A DNA stretch of 64,000 nt from Blasia pusilla (Eukaryota; Marchantiophyta; Marchantiopsida; Blasiales), in the NCBI GenBank assembly GCA_050084515.1, contig CM114274.1, positions 23,188,001-23,252,000 on the forward strand, given 5' to 3'. A program made the translations under genes and the position numbers. This document shows positions 49,243 through 60,516 of the stretch, in pieces (position 1 is the first letter of the stretch; each line of letters opens with the position of its first letter). The notes beneath the pieces are model-generated. The model had not been told where the DNA came from. It saw only the letters and a program-made list of their open reading frames with translations, and made no database searches.

Positions 49243-49751
49243 GAAGTCGATAATACTCCATTTTTGTGTTGGCGCTGCTCCAAATAATGTTGAAAAATTG
49301 CTTATGTAGATGCTTGTGGAGTACCATCGGTTTCAGGTCCTAATCCTGTTCCGCCACATTCCACTTTAAGGACCAAGTTACCACATCCGCAATCCATCCA
49401 TGGAACGTGTGGCTCGTAAAGCTTGATGAGGGAGACAAGAAACATAAAGAGATCTCACCCTTGCGATATAAGTGATGGTCAAGTAGAGAGTTCAGCTTCT
49501 AGAGGAAGACAATTTGTTTCCGCAAGAAGAATAGCATAAGGAGTTTGGTTTTTTACACCCAATTCTTCTTTTAGAAAGATCTTTTGCACCCTCTCCACGC
49601 GCTCCTAACATGTCTTCTTACAACTAGGGCCCCAAACTTGGGTCCCATATAAGACCACTGGCAACACTGAGCTCCTAAATAAGAACTTTCTAAGATCTCA
49701 CGATACAAGAAAAGCTTTTCTACACCAGTCTAAAAATGAATATAGAGCTTT

Positions 49752-50850
49752 TTAACCAACTTCTACTCTCTTTTGCAGGCAAAGTGCCCAACTATAGTCA
49801 TGAGAGAAATCAATGCCTAGATATTTGTAACTCTTCACTTGTTCTAATTGTAGACCTTTGTAAAAGAACGAGAACTTGGATCTAGTACCCACTATAATGA
49901 CTTTAGACTTCTCCATATTAACCTCCATTTGATTCTGGGTACAAAAACTTGCCAAAGTGTCGAGGTATTTTTGTAAATTAATGCCATCACCAGGTATTAT
50001 TAGCATTTTTTTTGATCATTTTTTATCATATCCTGATCCATATGATATCATCTGCAGAAAATAAAGCTTTGATGACAAAGTCTCCAAGCTTGACACCTTC
50101 ACTATCACATTCATCCAACCACTTTTTGATATCATCTATGAAAACTCCAAATAGAATAGGGGAGAGAGGGCAACTTTGAATGATTCCGATAGTACTCAAG
50201 ATCTCTTGAGTTTATGAACTTAATCTTGGCCCGAAAGAATGGTACAACGTGGCCACGGCAACAAGGAGATTGTACTCAAAGGGCTTCCAACCTATCCCAT
50301 AATAGCTTACGAGGTATTGTATCAAAAGCTCTTTTGAAATTGATAAAATTGCAAAAAAGAGCTTTCCCATGGCCCTTAGATTTCTCACATAAAACATGTA
50401 AGACCAGGATATCATCAATGGTGTTATATGTTGGACAAAAACCAGCTTGGACTCATGCTCTCTTTTGGAAAGACTCTGTCCATGCGCTCAACTTTTACTC
50501 CACCAATTTCCCAAACAGCTTGGCAAAAACACTACCCACCATGATAGTGCGATAGTTTGTCACCAAATCCTTCCTTCCTCATTTGTGGATAGGAATAATT
50601 CCCCGTAACGACCAAGTACAAGGAAAACCAAAGATAACAACAATACTTTGGTGAAGATCGGTCCGATAGAATCTCCTCCCCACTTGACAAGTTCAACAGA
50701 AAGACCATCCATATCCTCACATTTGCCATTTGCTAATCTTCTTAGTTGAGTTATCACCTTGGCTTCAGAGAATAAGCATGGTATGCCTTCACAATGGGGC
50801 ATAGATGTAGCATTGGGGAAGAAATATAGCTTTTCGCCAAAAGATATCAA
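49752..50850 (-). pseudogene. LINE reverse transcriptase, broken into several frames
   Basis: The 50850-50560 frame has LRRLANGKCEDMDGLSVELV, the RT start motif of LINEs. Around 50400-50210 FKRAFDTIP-like text and RGHVVPFFRAKIKFINS are read with a frame change. ALFSADDIIWIRI (about 50070-50030) is the catalytic xADD box. The 50006-49752 frame has NLQKYLDTLASFCTQNQMEV and KSYKYLGIDFSHD, the post-catalytic part. The order is right, and at least three frame changes make it non-functional. Confidence 0.75.
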
Positions 50851-51202
50851 AGACTTGAGATCAAGAGTAGGTTTTGAAGACCATACTACAAATCGTCTCC
50901 AAAATGATTTGGGATCGTCATGGAGTTCCCTTGTTAAGGACTGTTACTTTCTTAGATTTCACCAAGTATTTGTATAAGCTCGTCATGATAAGCCAACTTT
51001 GGATATCCAAAGATTTGTCCACTGATCTTACTCTTGCTTGCTTGCATTCATAGTCAAACCACCCATTACAAGGTAGCCTTCTAGCACTTCTATCCCTGTG
51101 TTAGGAAAAGAACTTGGATGCAGTGTTCTTGAGCAATTCAATTAGTTGCAAACTTGCCGTCTATGGATCAGGGCTCCATACAATGTGAGACAAGAGTTCT
51201 TA

Positions 51203-52105
51203 TTAATCTACCATATAAAGATATTTTTTATGAGGATCTAAGTGAAACTTAGGAGAAGCTGAAACAGGTTGACATGTTGAGAGAGGACTCATCTTCAATA
51301 TTGAGAGAGTAAATAAAAGAGATTCATGATCTGATTTAGGCTGAGGTTCTAGAACTTCAAATGTAGAGACTTGAGAGCTATTAGTGGACGAGGAGAGAGG
51401 ACACTCGATGATGCTAGCACCGGTAGAGGAGAAACATGTATTGGAATGAGAGTTGGGAAAATGAGAGGTTCCATTAAGAACTTTCAAATTACAAATGGCT
51501 CCAAAAGTTAAAAAATGCTTTGTCAAAGGATTTGTAGAAAGATCTAAAAAGATTCTAGACCACAAACCATCCTCAGGTTCTTCATGAAGAAAAGAAGTCA
51601 ATGACTCACTGAATTGGGTAAATTGAGCAGTATGTGTGCGAGCATTGAAATCCCCGACTAGAAAGACTTTACCTTTGCTCTGATATTTGAGAACATCTCC
51701 AATAAGTCGATGAAAGGGTTGACTCCGATTGCAAGTGCGCATTGAGTAGATAGGCATGGAAAGTGGTGCAAAATAATAAAGTGCCATATAAAAATAAGAT
51801 CCCCTAACCAAACCAAGACGTAGCCAATGATATTGGCCCCCGATGTCTTGCTCTTCTAGATGTATCAAAGGTAGAAATTGAGACCGTATGAAAGTAGCAA
51901 TACCGCCATAACCCCTTCTTGCCCATTGCCTTCTTCTGTTCCATGTCAAGCCCACCAAAGTAAACCCTTGTATCTCTGCAATAGTATTGCCCCCATGTTC
52001 CCAAGTCTCCATAATATTGATGATGTTGGCCATCTCCCAAACTCGTAGAGCACTCACATACTTTGTTGTTGAAAGGCCGCGTATATTCCACATCAAAACT
52101 CTCAA
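51203..52105 (-). pseudogene. LINE ORF2 apurinic-type endonuclease domain
   Basis: An uninterrupted 300-residue frame begins at a TTG at 52105; ORF2 would initiate near LMWNIRGL. APE-endonuclease motifs occur in order: MWNIRGL, the catalytic Glu in METWEHGG, RGYGGIATFIRS, FLVGDFNARTH and PKSDHESLLFTL, the last with the catalytic Asp-His. This domain nicks target DNA for target-primed reverse transcription. The domain itself looks intact although the rest of ORF2 is broken, so it is the best preserved part of the element. Confidence 0.82.
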
Positions 52106-52237
52106 CTCCTTGGATTGCTAGATTGATAAGTTTCTCTTTCTCTGGGTAACAATTGCTTGACCATCGCGTAGGGAAGCAATAAAACCTGATTCTTGAGCCT
52201 CTTTGACCTTTGCAAGGTCCTTTCTCCTATCTTTGAC

Positions 52238-52896
52238 TTATAGAGGTGTAAGATTAGGATCCAACCATATCCTCTGTCCTTTGAGAATGGCCTTGTTAGC
52301 CATGGCAGTATCACGTTGAGTTTGATCAACAAACTTAACTAGAATAGTATGAAGTTGTGTTCCCATTTTCCCAATGCAGTTGTAAACATGAAGTATATCA
52401 ACCAAGAACTTGGTGACAACACTCTTCACCTCTTCATTCTTTATTTTCGACAATCCTGAGATTCTCACATTCTTTCTACGTGCAATTTTTTTTCTTTTTC
52501 TATCTTTTGCTCTTGACAGAAAGAGATATGAGCAAGCTTTGTAGCTTCAGCATAAGATTTCATTTTCACTTCTGAAGTTTCAACAACCTCATGCAATCCT
52601 GAACTATTGGGAGTAGTCGTTAATGATGATGTCTTCTCTTGAACATCTACAAGAGATTTGGAACGATCCCGCATCAAACTAGATTTGTCTTTCAACACCT
52701 TTTTCAAAACCTCTTGCCTTACCTTCAACTCTTGGATTCGAATATGTGCAAGGTTCAATTGAGAAGTTTGTACCGTGAATTCTTGTTGAAGCTCTTTCAA
52801 TTCATGCAAGACCACTTGCACTAGATTCAAGATTTCGTCTTGAGCAATCATCATGTAATGGACTTCACAACATCCCAAATATTGCACGGCCTCCAA
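52238..52896 (-). pseudogene. LINE ORF1 protein: coiled coil then RRM-like domain
   Basis: The 52896-52465 frame encodes a long coiled coil (QVVLHELKELQQEF to QEVLKKVLKDK) and the overlapping 52468-52238 frame encodes MRISGLSKIKNEEVKSVV, LHTILVKFVDQTQRD and MANKAILKGQRIWLDPNLTP. The second resembles the RNA-binding region of L1-type ORF1p, which begins (R)I.GL and ends with a DLTP-like block. The two frames differ by one, so a frameshift separates them. It should bind LINE RNA. Confidence 0.7.
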
Positions 52897-52904
52897 TCAA
52901 GCAG

Positions 52905-53697
52905 AGCAGAATCTCAAACACCACACAACTTCTCCTCTATAAGTTGGTTGTGCTTGAAATTTTGAGCAGTTGTGCGCCTTCGCAACCTCCAACTTGACTC
53001 CAAATTTCAGAACTTTATCTTTGTAACTTAGTTGGCCCTAAAATTTTTAGATATAGGGTGCCTCTTTACATTCCACGTTCCCTCAAAATTTCAGCTTCAT
53101 GTGACATTCCACCTCAAAGATATGGTCTCCCCAAGATTCAGATTTAAAATCCTCAAATGTGGAAGGGAAAAATCTCAAATCTCTCACAACTTCGTCTCTA
53201 TATCTTATTTGGCCTTGAAATTTTTACAGATAGGGCATCTTCTTACAATAAACATTCCATTAAGATTTGAGTTTCATGTAATGCTCTACTTGAAAGATAT
53301 GGTCTCCGTAAGATTCAGATCTGAAATCGTCAAATGTGGAAGAGTAGAATCTCAAATCTCTCAAAACTTTGTTTCTATAACTTTTTTGGCTTTTTCATTT
53401 GTAGAAATAGAGAGACTCTTTACACTCCATGTTCTTTGAAAATTTTAACTTCATGTGACACTCCACCTAAAAGATATGGTCTCCGCAAGATTCAAATCTG
53501 AAATCCTCAAATATGGAAGAGCATGATCTCAAATCTCTCACAACTTCATTTTTATAACTTGGTTGGCCCTGAAATTTTTAGGGCTAGAGAGCCTCTTTAT
53601 ACTCCACTTTATTTCAAAATTTCAGTTTCATGTGAGACTTGACTTAAAAGATATGGTCTCCCCAAGATTCAGATTTGAAATCCTCAAATCCCTCAAG
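52905..53697 (-). repeat. 177-bp tandem monomers, about 4.5 copies, directly upstream of LINE ORF1
   Basis: TATGGTCTCC occurs at 53121, 53298, 53475 and 53652, exactly 177 bp apart each time. Units share CTCACAACTT(C/T)(G/A)T(C/T)T, TTGGCC(C/T)TGAAATTTTTA and AGATTCAGAT(C/T)(T/G)GAAATC. A more diverged unit continues to 52905, nine bases before ORF1. By position they look like promoter monomers of the LINE 5' UTR. Confidence 0.85.
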
Positions 53698-54480
53698 TTC
53701 CGAAAGGCGTGCTCATGAGATCCCTATGTGTTCAGCAAATATAGAATCGAAACCTAAGTTTTGAATTTTTTCCCAAAGTGTTGCGCTTGTTGAAAGTCAT
53801 TAGGAGCCATACTTGCTCTAAGTCCAATGGGATCCTAAGATCCAATTACGGCCGTAGAAGGTGTCCAATGATGGGAAATCCCTATCCTCGATTGAAATTG
53901 TCGTCCCGAATGGCCTTGAATTGGCTCCACAGATCCCAATAGATCGGAAACAAATATAGAATCAAAACCTAAGTTTTAATTGTCCAATTGGAACCTAAGA
54001 TCCAATTTCGGCCCCAGAAGGCATCCGGTAATATTAAACCCCAATTCTCAATTGGAATTGTAGGTCTGGATGGTTTGCTCCTTAAATCCCAACAGGTCGG
54101 CAAAAAATGTAGAATCGGAACCTTAGTTGGGATTGTGTCGCAAACTACCGCGCTGAACGTCATTTGGAGCCAAACTTAGTTTGAGTCCAATTGGATCCTA
54201 AGATTCAATTTCCGCCGAAGAAGGCCTTTGGTAAAGGGGAATTCCCATCCTCGGTTGGAACGGTAATTTTGAATGGCCTGCTCCGAAGATCCCAATGGGT
54301 CGGCAAAAAATGTAGAATCGGTGCCTAGGTTCTTGATTGTGTCCCAAACTGCCGTCCACGTTGGAAGTCATTTGGAGCCATACTTAGTCTAAGTCCAATT
54401 GGATTCTAAGATCCAATTCTGGTCGTAGAAAGGTATTCAATAGTTAGAACCATAGTTACGAACGTCCTTTAGTTAGTGGT
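53698..54480. repeat. Tandem array with ~187-bp period, right part
   Basis: Same units as at 48195-48779: the GGAGCCATACTTAGTCTAAG phrase follows TCATT at 53797, 54160 and 54368, with one copy deleted in its middle near 53970. It is more diverged than the left part. The last unit fades at about 54460. Confidence 0.75.
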
Positions 54481-55600
54481 ACGTGTTGTTGTGGCTCCCA
54501 AAGAGATCCTTCCGCCGGCAATAGTTGGTGTACTGCCAAGGGAATGTTCCAAATTCTTTCAGGATAGGGGGGCCGGGGGCTCCGGCCTCATTTGGAACTA
54601 GAGGTCCTCCGGGGCCAAACCAACACATTTCGATGTCAATTTCAGGGCTATCTCGAGTGGTAAAAACCAAATACTTCTGAGTTCATTTGGAACTAGAGTT
54701 CCAAACGCCATTCAATAACCTTCCAATGGAAGTATAGTTCCAAATGCTGTAGAAATGTCAGTAGGATGTCTTCCAAAGCCCGAACAACTCCTTCAACGGG
54801 CAATAGTAGGGCTATCGCCAGCAGGACTTTACAGATTCTTGGCGGATGAGGGGAATGGGGTTGGGGTGGAGGGTCCATGAGGTCCATGAGAATGCTTTGG
54901 AATTGAGTCTTAAGCTCTGATTTGGCTGACCAACGCAAAAACCTTGACAGAGTCCGCATTCAATCGTCTGCCGCCTACTTTACTTTGGGGGCTAGTATTT
55001 TGGCAGGAGAGAGTAAGAGAGGAGAGGAAGAGAGGAGAGTCTCTCTTAAAAAAAAAGGGCCAAATCCGCCTCCTCTCTTCGAAACTTTTTGACATATTTG
55101 AAATTTTTGTTTGCTTTAAAATTCAGGAAATCTTTAGAAGAGAGTATTCAGTGGTCCACATTTGGCCCTAAAAAAACCTCCTCTTTCCTGGGGGCGAGAA
55201 AAAAGGAGACATCATAAGACCACCCTAAACATTTTTCCATCACTCTCCATGTGAGCCTAAGTTTCTTAACATTCCATGTCTCGGTCAACAAAAATCAGTG
55301 CCCTTCGTATTTTTGTTGGAGGACCACCCGGATGCCAACCTCTCTTTTTGCACGGATTGTTGCCTGCATCATGGCCTCCCCTAAATTGCCCCATGACCAA
55401 CTTTCTTTTGGTTATGAATGGTGTCTGCTCAAGACCAACTTTGTGAAATGTGAGCACATCAGATCCTAAGGCTGAGAAACCGAGAAGCTGCACCCCTCCC
55501 AACCCGTAAGAAAGCTCACCATAAGAAAGGAAAGATTTCTAGAAGTGATTTTCTTCCACCCTGCACCCACGACGATCTAACGGGTTGGGAATCCGAAATG
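54481..55600. other. No gene recognised; contains diverged palindromic phrases
   Basis: Two copies of a TTGGAAC...GTTCCAAA palindrome lie at about 54688 and 54722. A purine-rich run (GAGAGTAAGAGAGGAGAGG) lies near 55010. Otherwise nothing is seen. Confidence 0.4.
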
Positions 55601-55610
55601 GCAATCCGAC

Positions 55611-56640
55611 AGGTAGTAGGAATCCTGCACATCTTAGACAAGAAAAGAAGCCTACAACTTGTTGGACGAATGAAGGGGAACGAGCCAAAAGTCAATAAGC
55701 CTGCCACAATGCGTCAGAAGTTGGTCTCACCGGGATAGATTCCGATCACTCAAGCGGTCAACCTGCTTCGGAATCCAACAGTTGCCTGGAAATGGTTAAA
55801 AAGTTGCATGGGCAAAAAGCAAAAAGTTGCAACCCGTCGGAATCATAGGGGTTGCGAATTGTAATTCGAGTAGCTAAAAGAACACAATCCACAAGTCCAA
55901 AAAATATTCCAAAGCAAACTTTTACAAACACCATTATGGGTTGAAAAATCTCGCCCTTTATTACCTCGAAGGAACCTCGAAATGTACATTTCACCTAGTC
56001 TTTGATTTTTCTTCAGCCTCGTCATCTACAAATTTACTCCTAACTCTCCTCGGTGACAGTACCAAAGGAATGTCCAGGGATACAAGTGGCTCCTCTGGCC
56101 GATTGTAGACGGGGATCGAAAATGTTGGCGAATTCAAGAGCCTTGGCCCCCCCTAGGTACACCATAACGATCCCATGTAACCTGTCTCGAGTCCCACCGC
56201 CTTCCTCGGCAGTAAACCTTGTACGCTCTGCAATGTGACACCCATCCAGTATCAATATCTGCTCCGTCCTCGGTAATACCATTATGGCAATCGCACAGGT
56301 AGTAGGAATCCAACACGTCTGAGAGAAGAAAAGAAGCCTACGCTTGCCTTTACGAGTTGAGGGGAAGGTAGCAAGGGAAGAAGCCCGCCAAACTGCCTCT
56401 TAAGTTGGACCAACAGGGAAAGAGTCCGATCGGGCAACCTGTCGGAATCAGACAGGTTGCCTGGAAGTGGTAAAAAGGGTGCAATGGTCAAAAAGTGAAA
56501 AGTTGCAACCAGGAGAAATCCAACGGGTTGCAGTGGTCATAAAGTGAAAAGTTGCAAGCAGGAGAAATCCAACGGGTTGTAGTGGTCATAAAGTGAAAAG
56601 TTGTAAGCAGGAGAAATCCGACGGGTTGCAAAATAGAAGT
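55611..56640. repeat. Duplicated module (55611-55857 and 56295-56640) ending in palindrome-type and 49-bp repeats
   Basis: Both modules start AGGTAGTAGGAATCC and share AGAAAAGAAGCCTAC, TTGCCTGGAA(A/G)TGGTAAAA and AAAAGTTGCAACC. The second contains a palindrome with 10-bp arms (GCAACCTGTC, 56434-56460). It ends in three 49-bp repeats: GGAGAAATCC starts at 56512, 56561 and 56610, each followed by (A/G)ACGGGTTG. The arms relate these modules to the palindrome family of the neighbouring gene. Confidence 0.75.
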
Positions 56641-57439
56641 CCGCGGAGTGCATAGACGATCCCATTCAAAAAGACAAAAAATGATTAGCAAACTTTTACA
56701 AGCACCACCATCGTTCGAAAAAATCTTCTGCTTTATATCATCCGAAAAAAGCTCGGAACTATACATTTGATCTATTCTATGAAATCTTTTGCCTCATCAT
56801 CAAAAAACTCCCTACTCCAAACGCTAGAGTCAAGTTGGGTCGTTGAGTTCTTTGAACTCACTCGTCATCATCCGAGAGCTCTTGCAAAATTACTTTCGGC
56901 CTTGCCCTCCCGATTTTTGGAATGGTTGGAAGTGACGATGGAGTCACTACCAAGGGTGGCTCGAACCGGAGCTCTCGGCCGGTGGAGAGTTGCGCCCCAA
57001 CGAGCCTTTCAGATTCTCGCTTTGCCTCCTTGCAAAGGTCAAACATTCCTACCTTCCTCGAGGCGAGAATGTTCTCGCCATCGTGCCAGCGCCTTTGATA
57101 CTTGCCCTCGAAAGTCCCACTAAGTCGAACACCAAGTCACCCGGCCTTGAGTAGAGCTCGATGAGCGCTTGCATCGTGGTCGGCGACTTTTTCCTTCCTC
57201 CTAATCGGGTACTATCTTGCATGTAAATTCCTGGGGGGAATTGTACAAACTATCCAATTGCACCCCATCGAGCATGGATCCACAGGATCCTCGGATCTTG
57301 AACACTGGAAATTGTGCTCGGGCGAACAAAGCAAAGACACGTAGGGAGTGGTCCATCTCAGTAAATCAAAGACGTTGGAAACAATGTCGAAAGTAAAGAA
57401 GTCGGCTTGAGAACATTTTCAATAATCGACTTTGATCAA

Positions 57440-57800
57440 CTGTTGAGTCCGACGGGTTGTTTTGTCTCAACCAACCCGCCGCCTTCCGACGGGTTGGTCG
57501 TGACTAAAACAACCCGTCGGGCTCCGTGTTTTTGTCCATGAGCAACCCGTCGGAAGGCGACGGGTTGTCGCCTAGAGCAGCCCATGCTCGCCTGAGAGCA
57601 ACCCGCCGCTATCGACGGGTTGCATCCAAAAACCAAAAGCAACTGCAACCCGTCGAGGTCCGACGGGTTGCAGGTACACCGAGGTTTTCCCTGTGTATGT
57701 GGGAAAGATGCAACACGTCGGAAACCGACGGGTTGCTCTCAACCGAGCATGGTCGCTCTAAAGCCAAAGAACCCGCCGCCTTCCGACGGGTTGCTCACGA
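57440..57800. repeat. Palindrome cluster in intron 3 of the ParB-methyltransferase gene (7 units)
   Basis: Units start at about 57471, 57510, 57542, 57598, 57645, 57709 and 57769. The common form is GCAACCCGTCGG, a short variable centre, and its reverse complement ending in CGGGTTGC. Arms are more conserved than centres and than the 20-50 bp between units. The cluster lies wholly between the donor at 57876 and the acceptor at 57305. Confidence 0.88.
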
Positions 57801-59909
57801 CAAAAAACCAGATTGACACTCATTATACACATCATTAAAATATAATTGAAATTATAGTACAGGAATTGAGCCTTACCCGAATCTGACTCGTCGCGGATCG
57901 GAGTGGGTACTCGTTTTTGATGATCCACGATTACGCCGTCCTCCACTTTAGCAACCTCTTGACGCATTGGAGGTTGAAGAGCTCGTCCTGGCTCCCTCCA
58001 ATCAACACCAAGAAGCAGCCCCTATCACTCAGATAGGCGTATGCAAAGGAGAACAAAAGCGCAATCTGGTCATAAGAGAGCGGCACATTCCACTCGGTAC
58101 TCGTCCGACGGATTTCGCCCCAAAGTCGCAACCCGAGGGCAGATCGGCGATCAAGAGATCCACCGCAACCTCTTCGACCACTCCATTCACCGTCCAGGCA
58201 GCGTGCCCGTTTTGTTGGAGCTTCCGTCCCCAGCGTTGTCAATTTTTGATGGTGGGTGTCGACGCTTGAGAATCAAGCTCTTCACTCATCCAAAGAAAGG
58301 AGTGAACTGAAGGAGGACGCTTGTCCGGGTCGTTGTTTGTCTGTGTCTTCCCAAGGATGATGGACTGTATTCTCCTTGGGACAACCCATGCACCTCTCGC
58401 TTCCGCTTCTCCCTAGTTTGGGGACGGCTTGTCGAGGTCTCTATGACCTCAGACTCTGGTGGGGTTTTTTTCGCCGAGGACCTGGTCCGACCCTCTCTCC
58501 CCGCTCGTCCGGATGATTCCGCCTCTGGCCTTGAATCTTCAGCCTCTCTTTGGGAAGACTCGGCCTCTGAATTTTTCCCTCCCCTCGCCTTGAGTTTGAG
58601 ACCCGATGTGGATTTGTCTTTGGCTGTGCGGACCTTGGAAGCCAACTCAGCTGTCTCGTGGGCTTGCTCTTCTGCATCTCCTCCGAAGAAGTCTTTAGGT
58701 TGGACGAAATTGGGGATGTCGTCTTGTCCTGAGGCCACTGCATCATGAAGCACTCGTAAATCCTTATCGGTGATGTCTTCAGGGTCGTTGAAGTCGAGCC
58801 AAATGGGGCAATTCTCCACCTCCCAATCAGACATGTGCTGCCCCATCTCCATGTCGTACACGGAGAATGTCTCTGCATCCGGCCGCGAAGCCCACAATTT
58901 CAAGGCTACCGGTAATTTTCCCCACGTACCTGCATTCTTACACTGGACGAGGTACTTGAAGACCATCCGTTGGGCAACTTTTAGTCGAATAGAATCGGCC
59001 GTCTGTTCCTTTAGATCTCGCTTCTTCTTCACTTGATCCCGTTTGTTCCCCTCTACTTCTTCGTCAAGCTCTGCCTGAGGGAGGACCCAAACCTTGAACA
59101 TGGTCTTGAATCCTGGGTTTTTGGTTGGCTTGTCCGGGATGTCGTCGAGCCAAACCTCGAAATATCCAGAACTTTCAAGGTTTGCTTCATCCGGGATGGG
59201 CTCTAATCTTCTGAGCTCCGCTTGCAGACCGTCCAGCACGGACTTCCCGATAACCCGCAACGCGTCCCAGAACGACCATTTGCGTAGCCAGTGCGAGATC
59301 ACTGGATCGGACACACCCGGAGGATGGTGTGCCGCCCTCTTCTGGGCCTCTGAGCCCTCGAGACTCATTTTCATCAGTTGGATCCTCCTAAACTCGCTTA
59401 TCTCGGACAAGGCAAACCGATGCACGCGATCCAGGGACACTTTCTCCCCAATCCGACCATGCGGATCTTCATCCCTTTTCCGCTGGCGCTTGATAATCGC
59501 CTTCAGCTCCTTGTAGAACTCCGGACCAAGTTCAAGGTTGAGAATGCTGATGTATCGCTGCATCTTGCTTGCCGTGTATTTCGTTGCTGCAGATACTACA
59601 GCTTGGATGAATTTGGCGCGCTCAGACCCAGACACCTTCTCCCTCCGCTCCAGTGCAACGCTTTTCTTCGCGGCCTGTATCTTCGACCAGCAAAGGATGG
59701 TTACGTCTGCATCTTGGGAAATAAACTTATTTGCCCAAGTTTTCTTTTTAATCTGAGCACTCTTTGCAAGCATCTGATTGACAAGGGCATCGCCCAAGAA
59801 CCCCATGTACTCTCTTGGCTGCGTCGTAAGCACCTTCCTCACCCGATCGCAGATCCCGATCCGGTGGTGGGTGACATTCCTCCGATACAATCCTCGCACA
59901 TCCAAACTC

Positions 59910-60516
59910 AACCCGTCAGGAAATTACATGGGTTTCGCAGAACCCGCCGGACTCGACGGGTCGCCATACTCAAGGTCGGATTCTAGCAACGAGCTAAATG
60001 ATGCAACCCGTCGGAGTCTCACGGATTGCATTCAGATTTGCTAATGCCTGGTTTCAACCTGCCAGACTCCGACAGGTTGTGCAACTGAACATACTAACGT
60101 GAACATAGCAACCCGTCGGAGTCTAACAGGTTGCGTAATTCAATGTAAACTTGCAATTTGAGGCCAAATTTGGGGACCAACTTCCGAATGCAACCCGTCG
60201 GACTTCGACGGGTTGATTTCGGCCAAAAATAGTTTCGAGGCAAGCAACCCGTCGAACTCCGACGGGTTGATTTCGGCCAAAAACAATTTCGAGGCAAGCA
60301 ACCCGTCGGACTCCGACGGGTTGCTTTGGGGAAAAAACATTCTAAACCTGCAGTCAGTCGAACAACTCGTCGGAGTCTGACAAGTTGCATTCTTCAAAAA
60401 ACATCATGACAAGGCGGCGAGTCGAGCAACCCGTCGGACTCCGACGGTTTGCTTTGGGCCAAAAACTTATTAAATTTGTGGTCAATCAAACAACTTGTCG
60501 GAGTCCGACGAGTTGC
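59910..60516. repeat. Palindrome cluster in intron 2 (about 11 units)
   Basis: Units start at about 59938, 60003, 60056, 60108, 60190, 60244, 60298, 60363, 60425 and 60490, with a half unit near 59911. The unit at 60298-60324 is perfect: arms GCAACCCGTCGGA and TCCGACGGGTTGC around one base. Units 60190, 60244 and 60298 are spaced exactly 54 bp with near-identical spacers (TTTCGGCCAAAAA). Others carry paired changes, for example CAACTTGTCGG with CCGACGAGTTG. Confidence 0.9.

Larger units (their letters stand above)
48780..53697 (-). mobile_element. L1-type LINE (non-LTR retrotransposon) with tandem 5' monomers, inserted into the 187-bp array
   Basis: On the minus strand, in order: 177-bp monomers (53697-52905), ORF1 with coiled coil and RRM-like part (52896-52238), ORF2 endonuclease (52105-51203), reverse transcriptase pieces (50850-49752) and a C-terminal domain (49242-48886). 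Both flanks belong to the same 187-bp-period array: it breaks after CCTCCATTGG at 48779 and resumes at about 53698 with GTTCCGAAAGGCGTGCTC, so the element is almost complete and its borders are precise. The 3' end has no long A-tail but TTACCATTTACCATG. Frameshifts in the RT show it is dead. Confidence 0.82.

Noticed and set aside
57436-57838. Small overlapping frames on both strands near 57.5 kb
   Set aside because: They are by-products of the palindrome cluster inside intron 3.
58443-59986. Plus-strand frames opposite the 541-codon frame
   Set aside because: They are antisense shadows. The minus strand has the long frame, charged coding composition and phase-matched splice sites.
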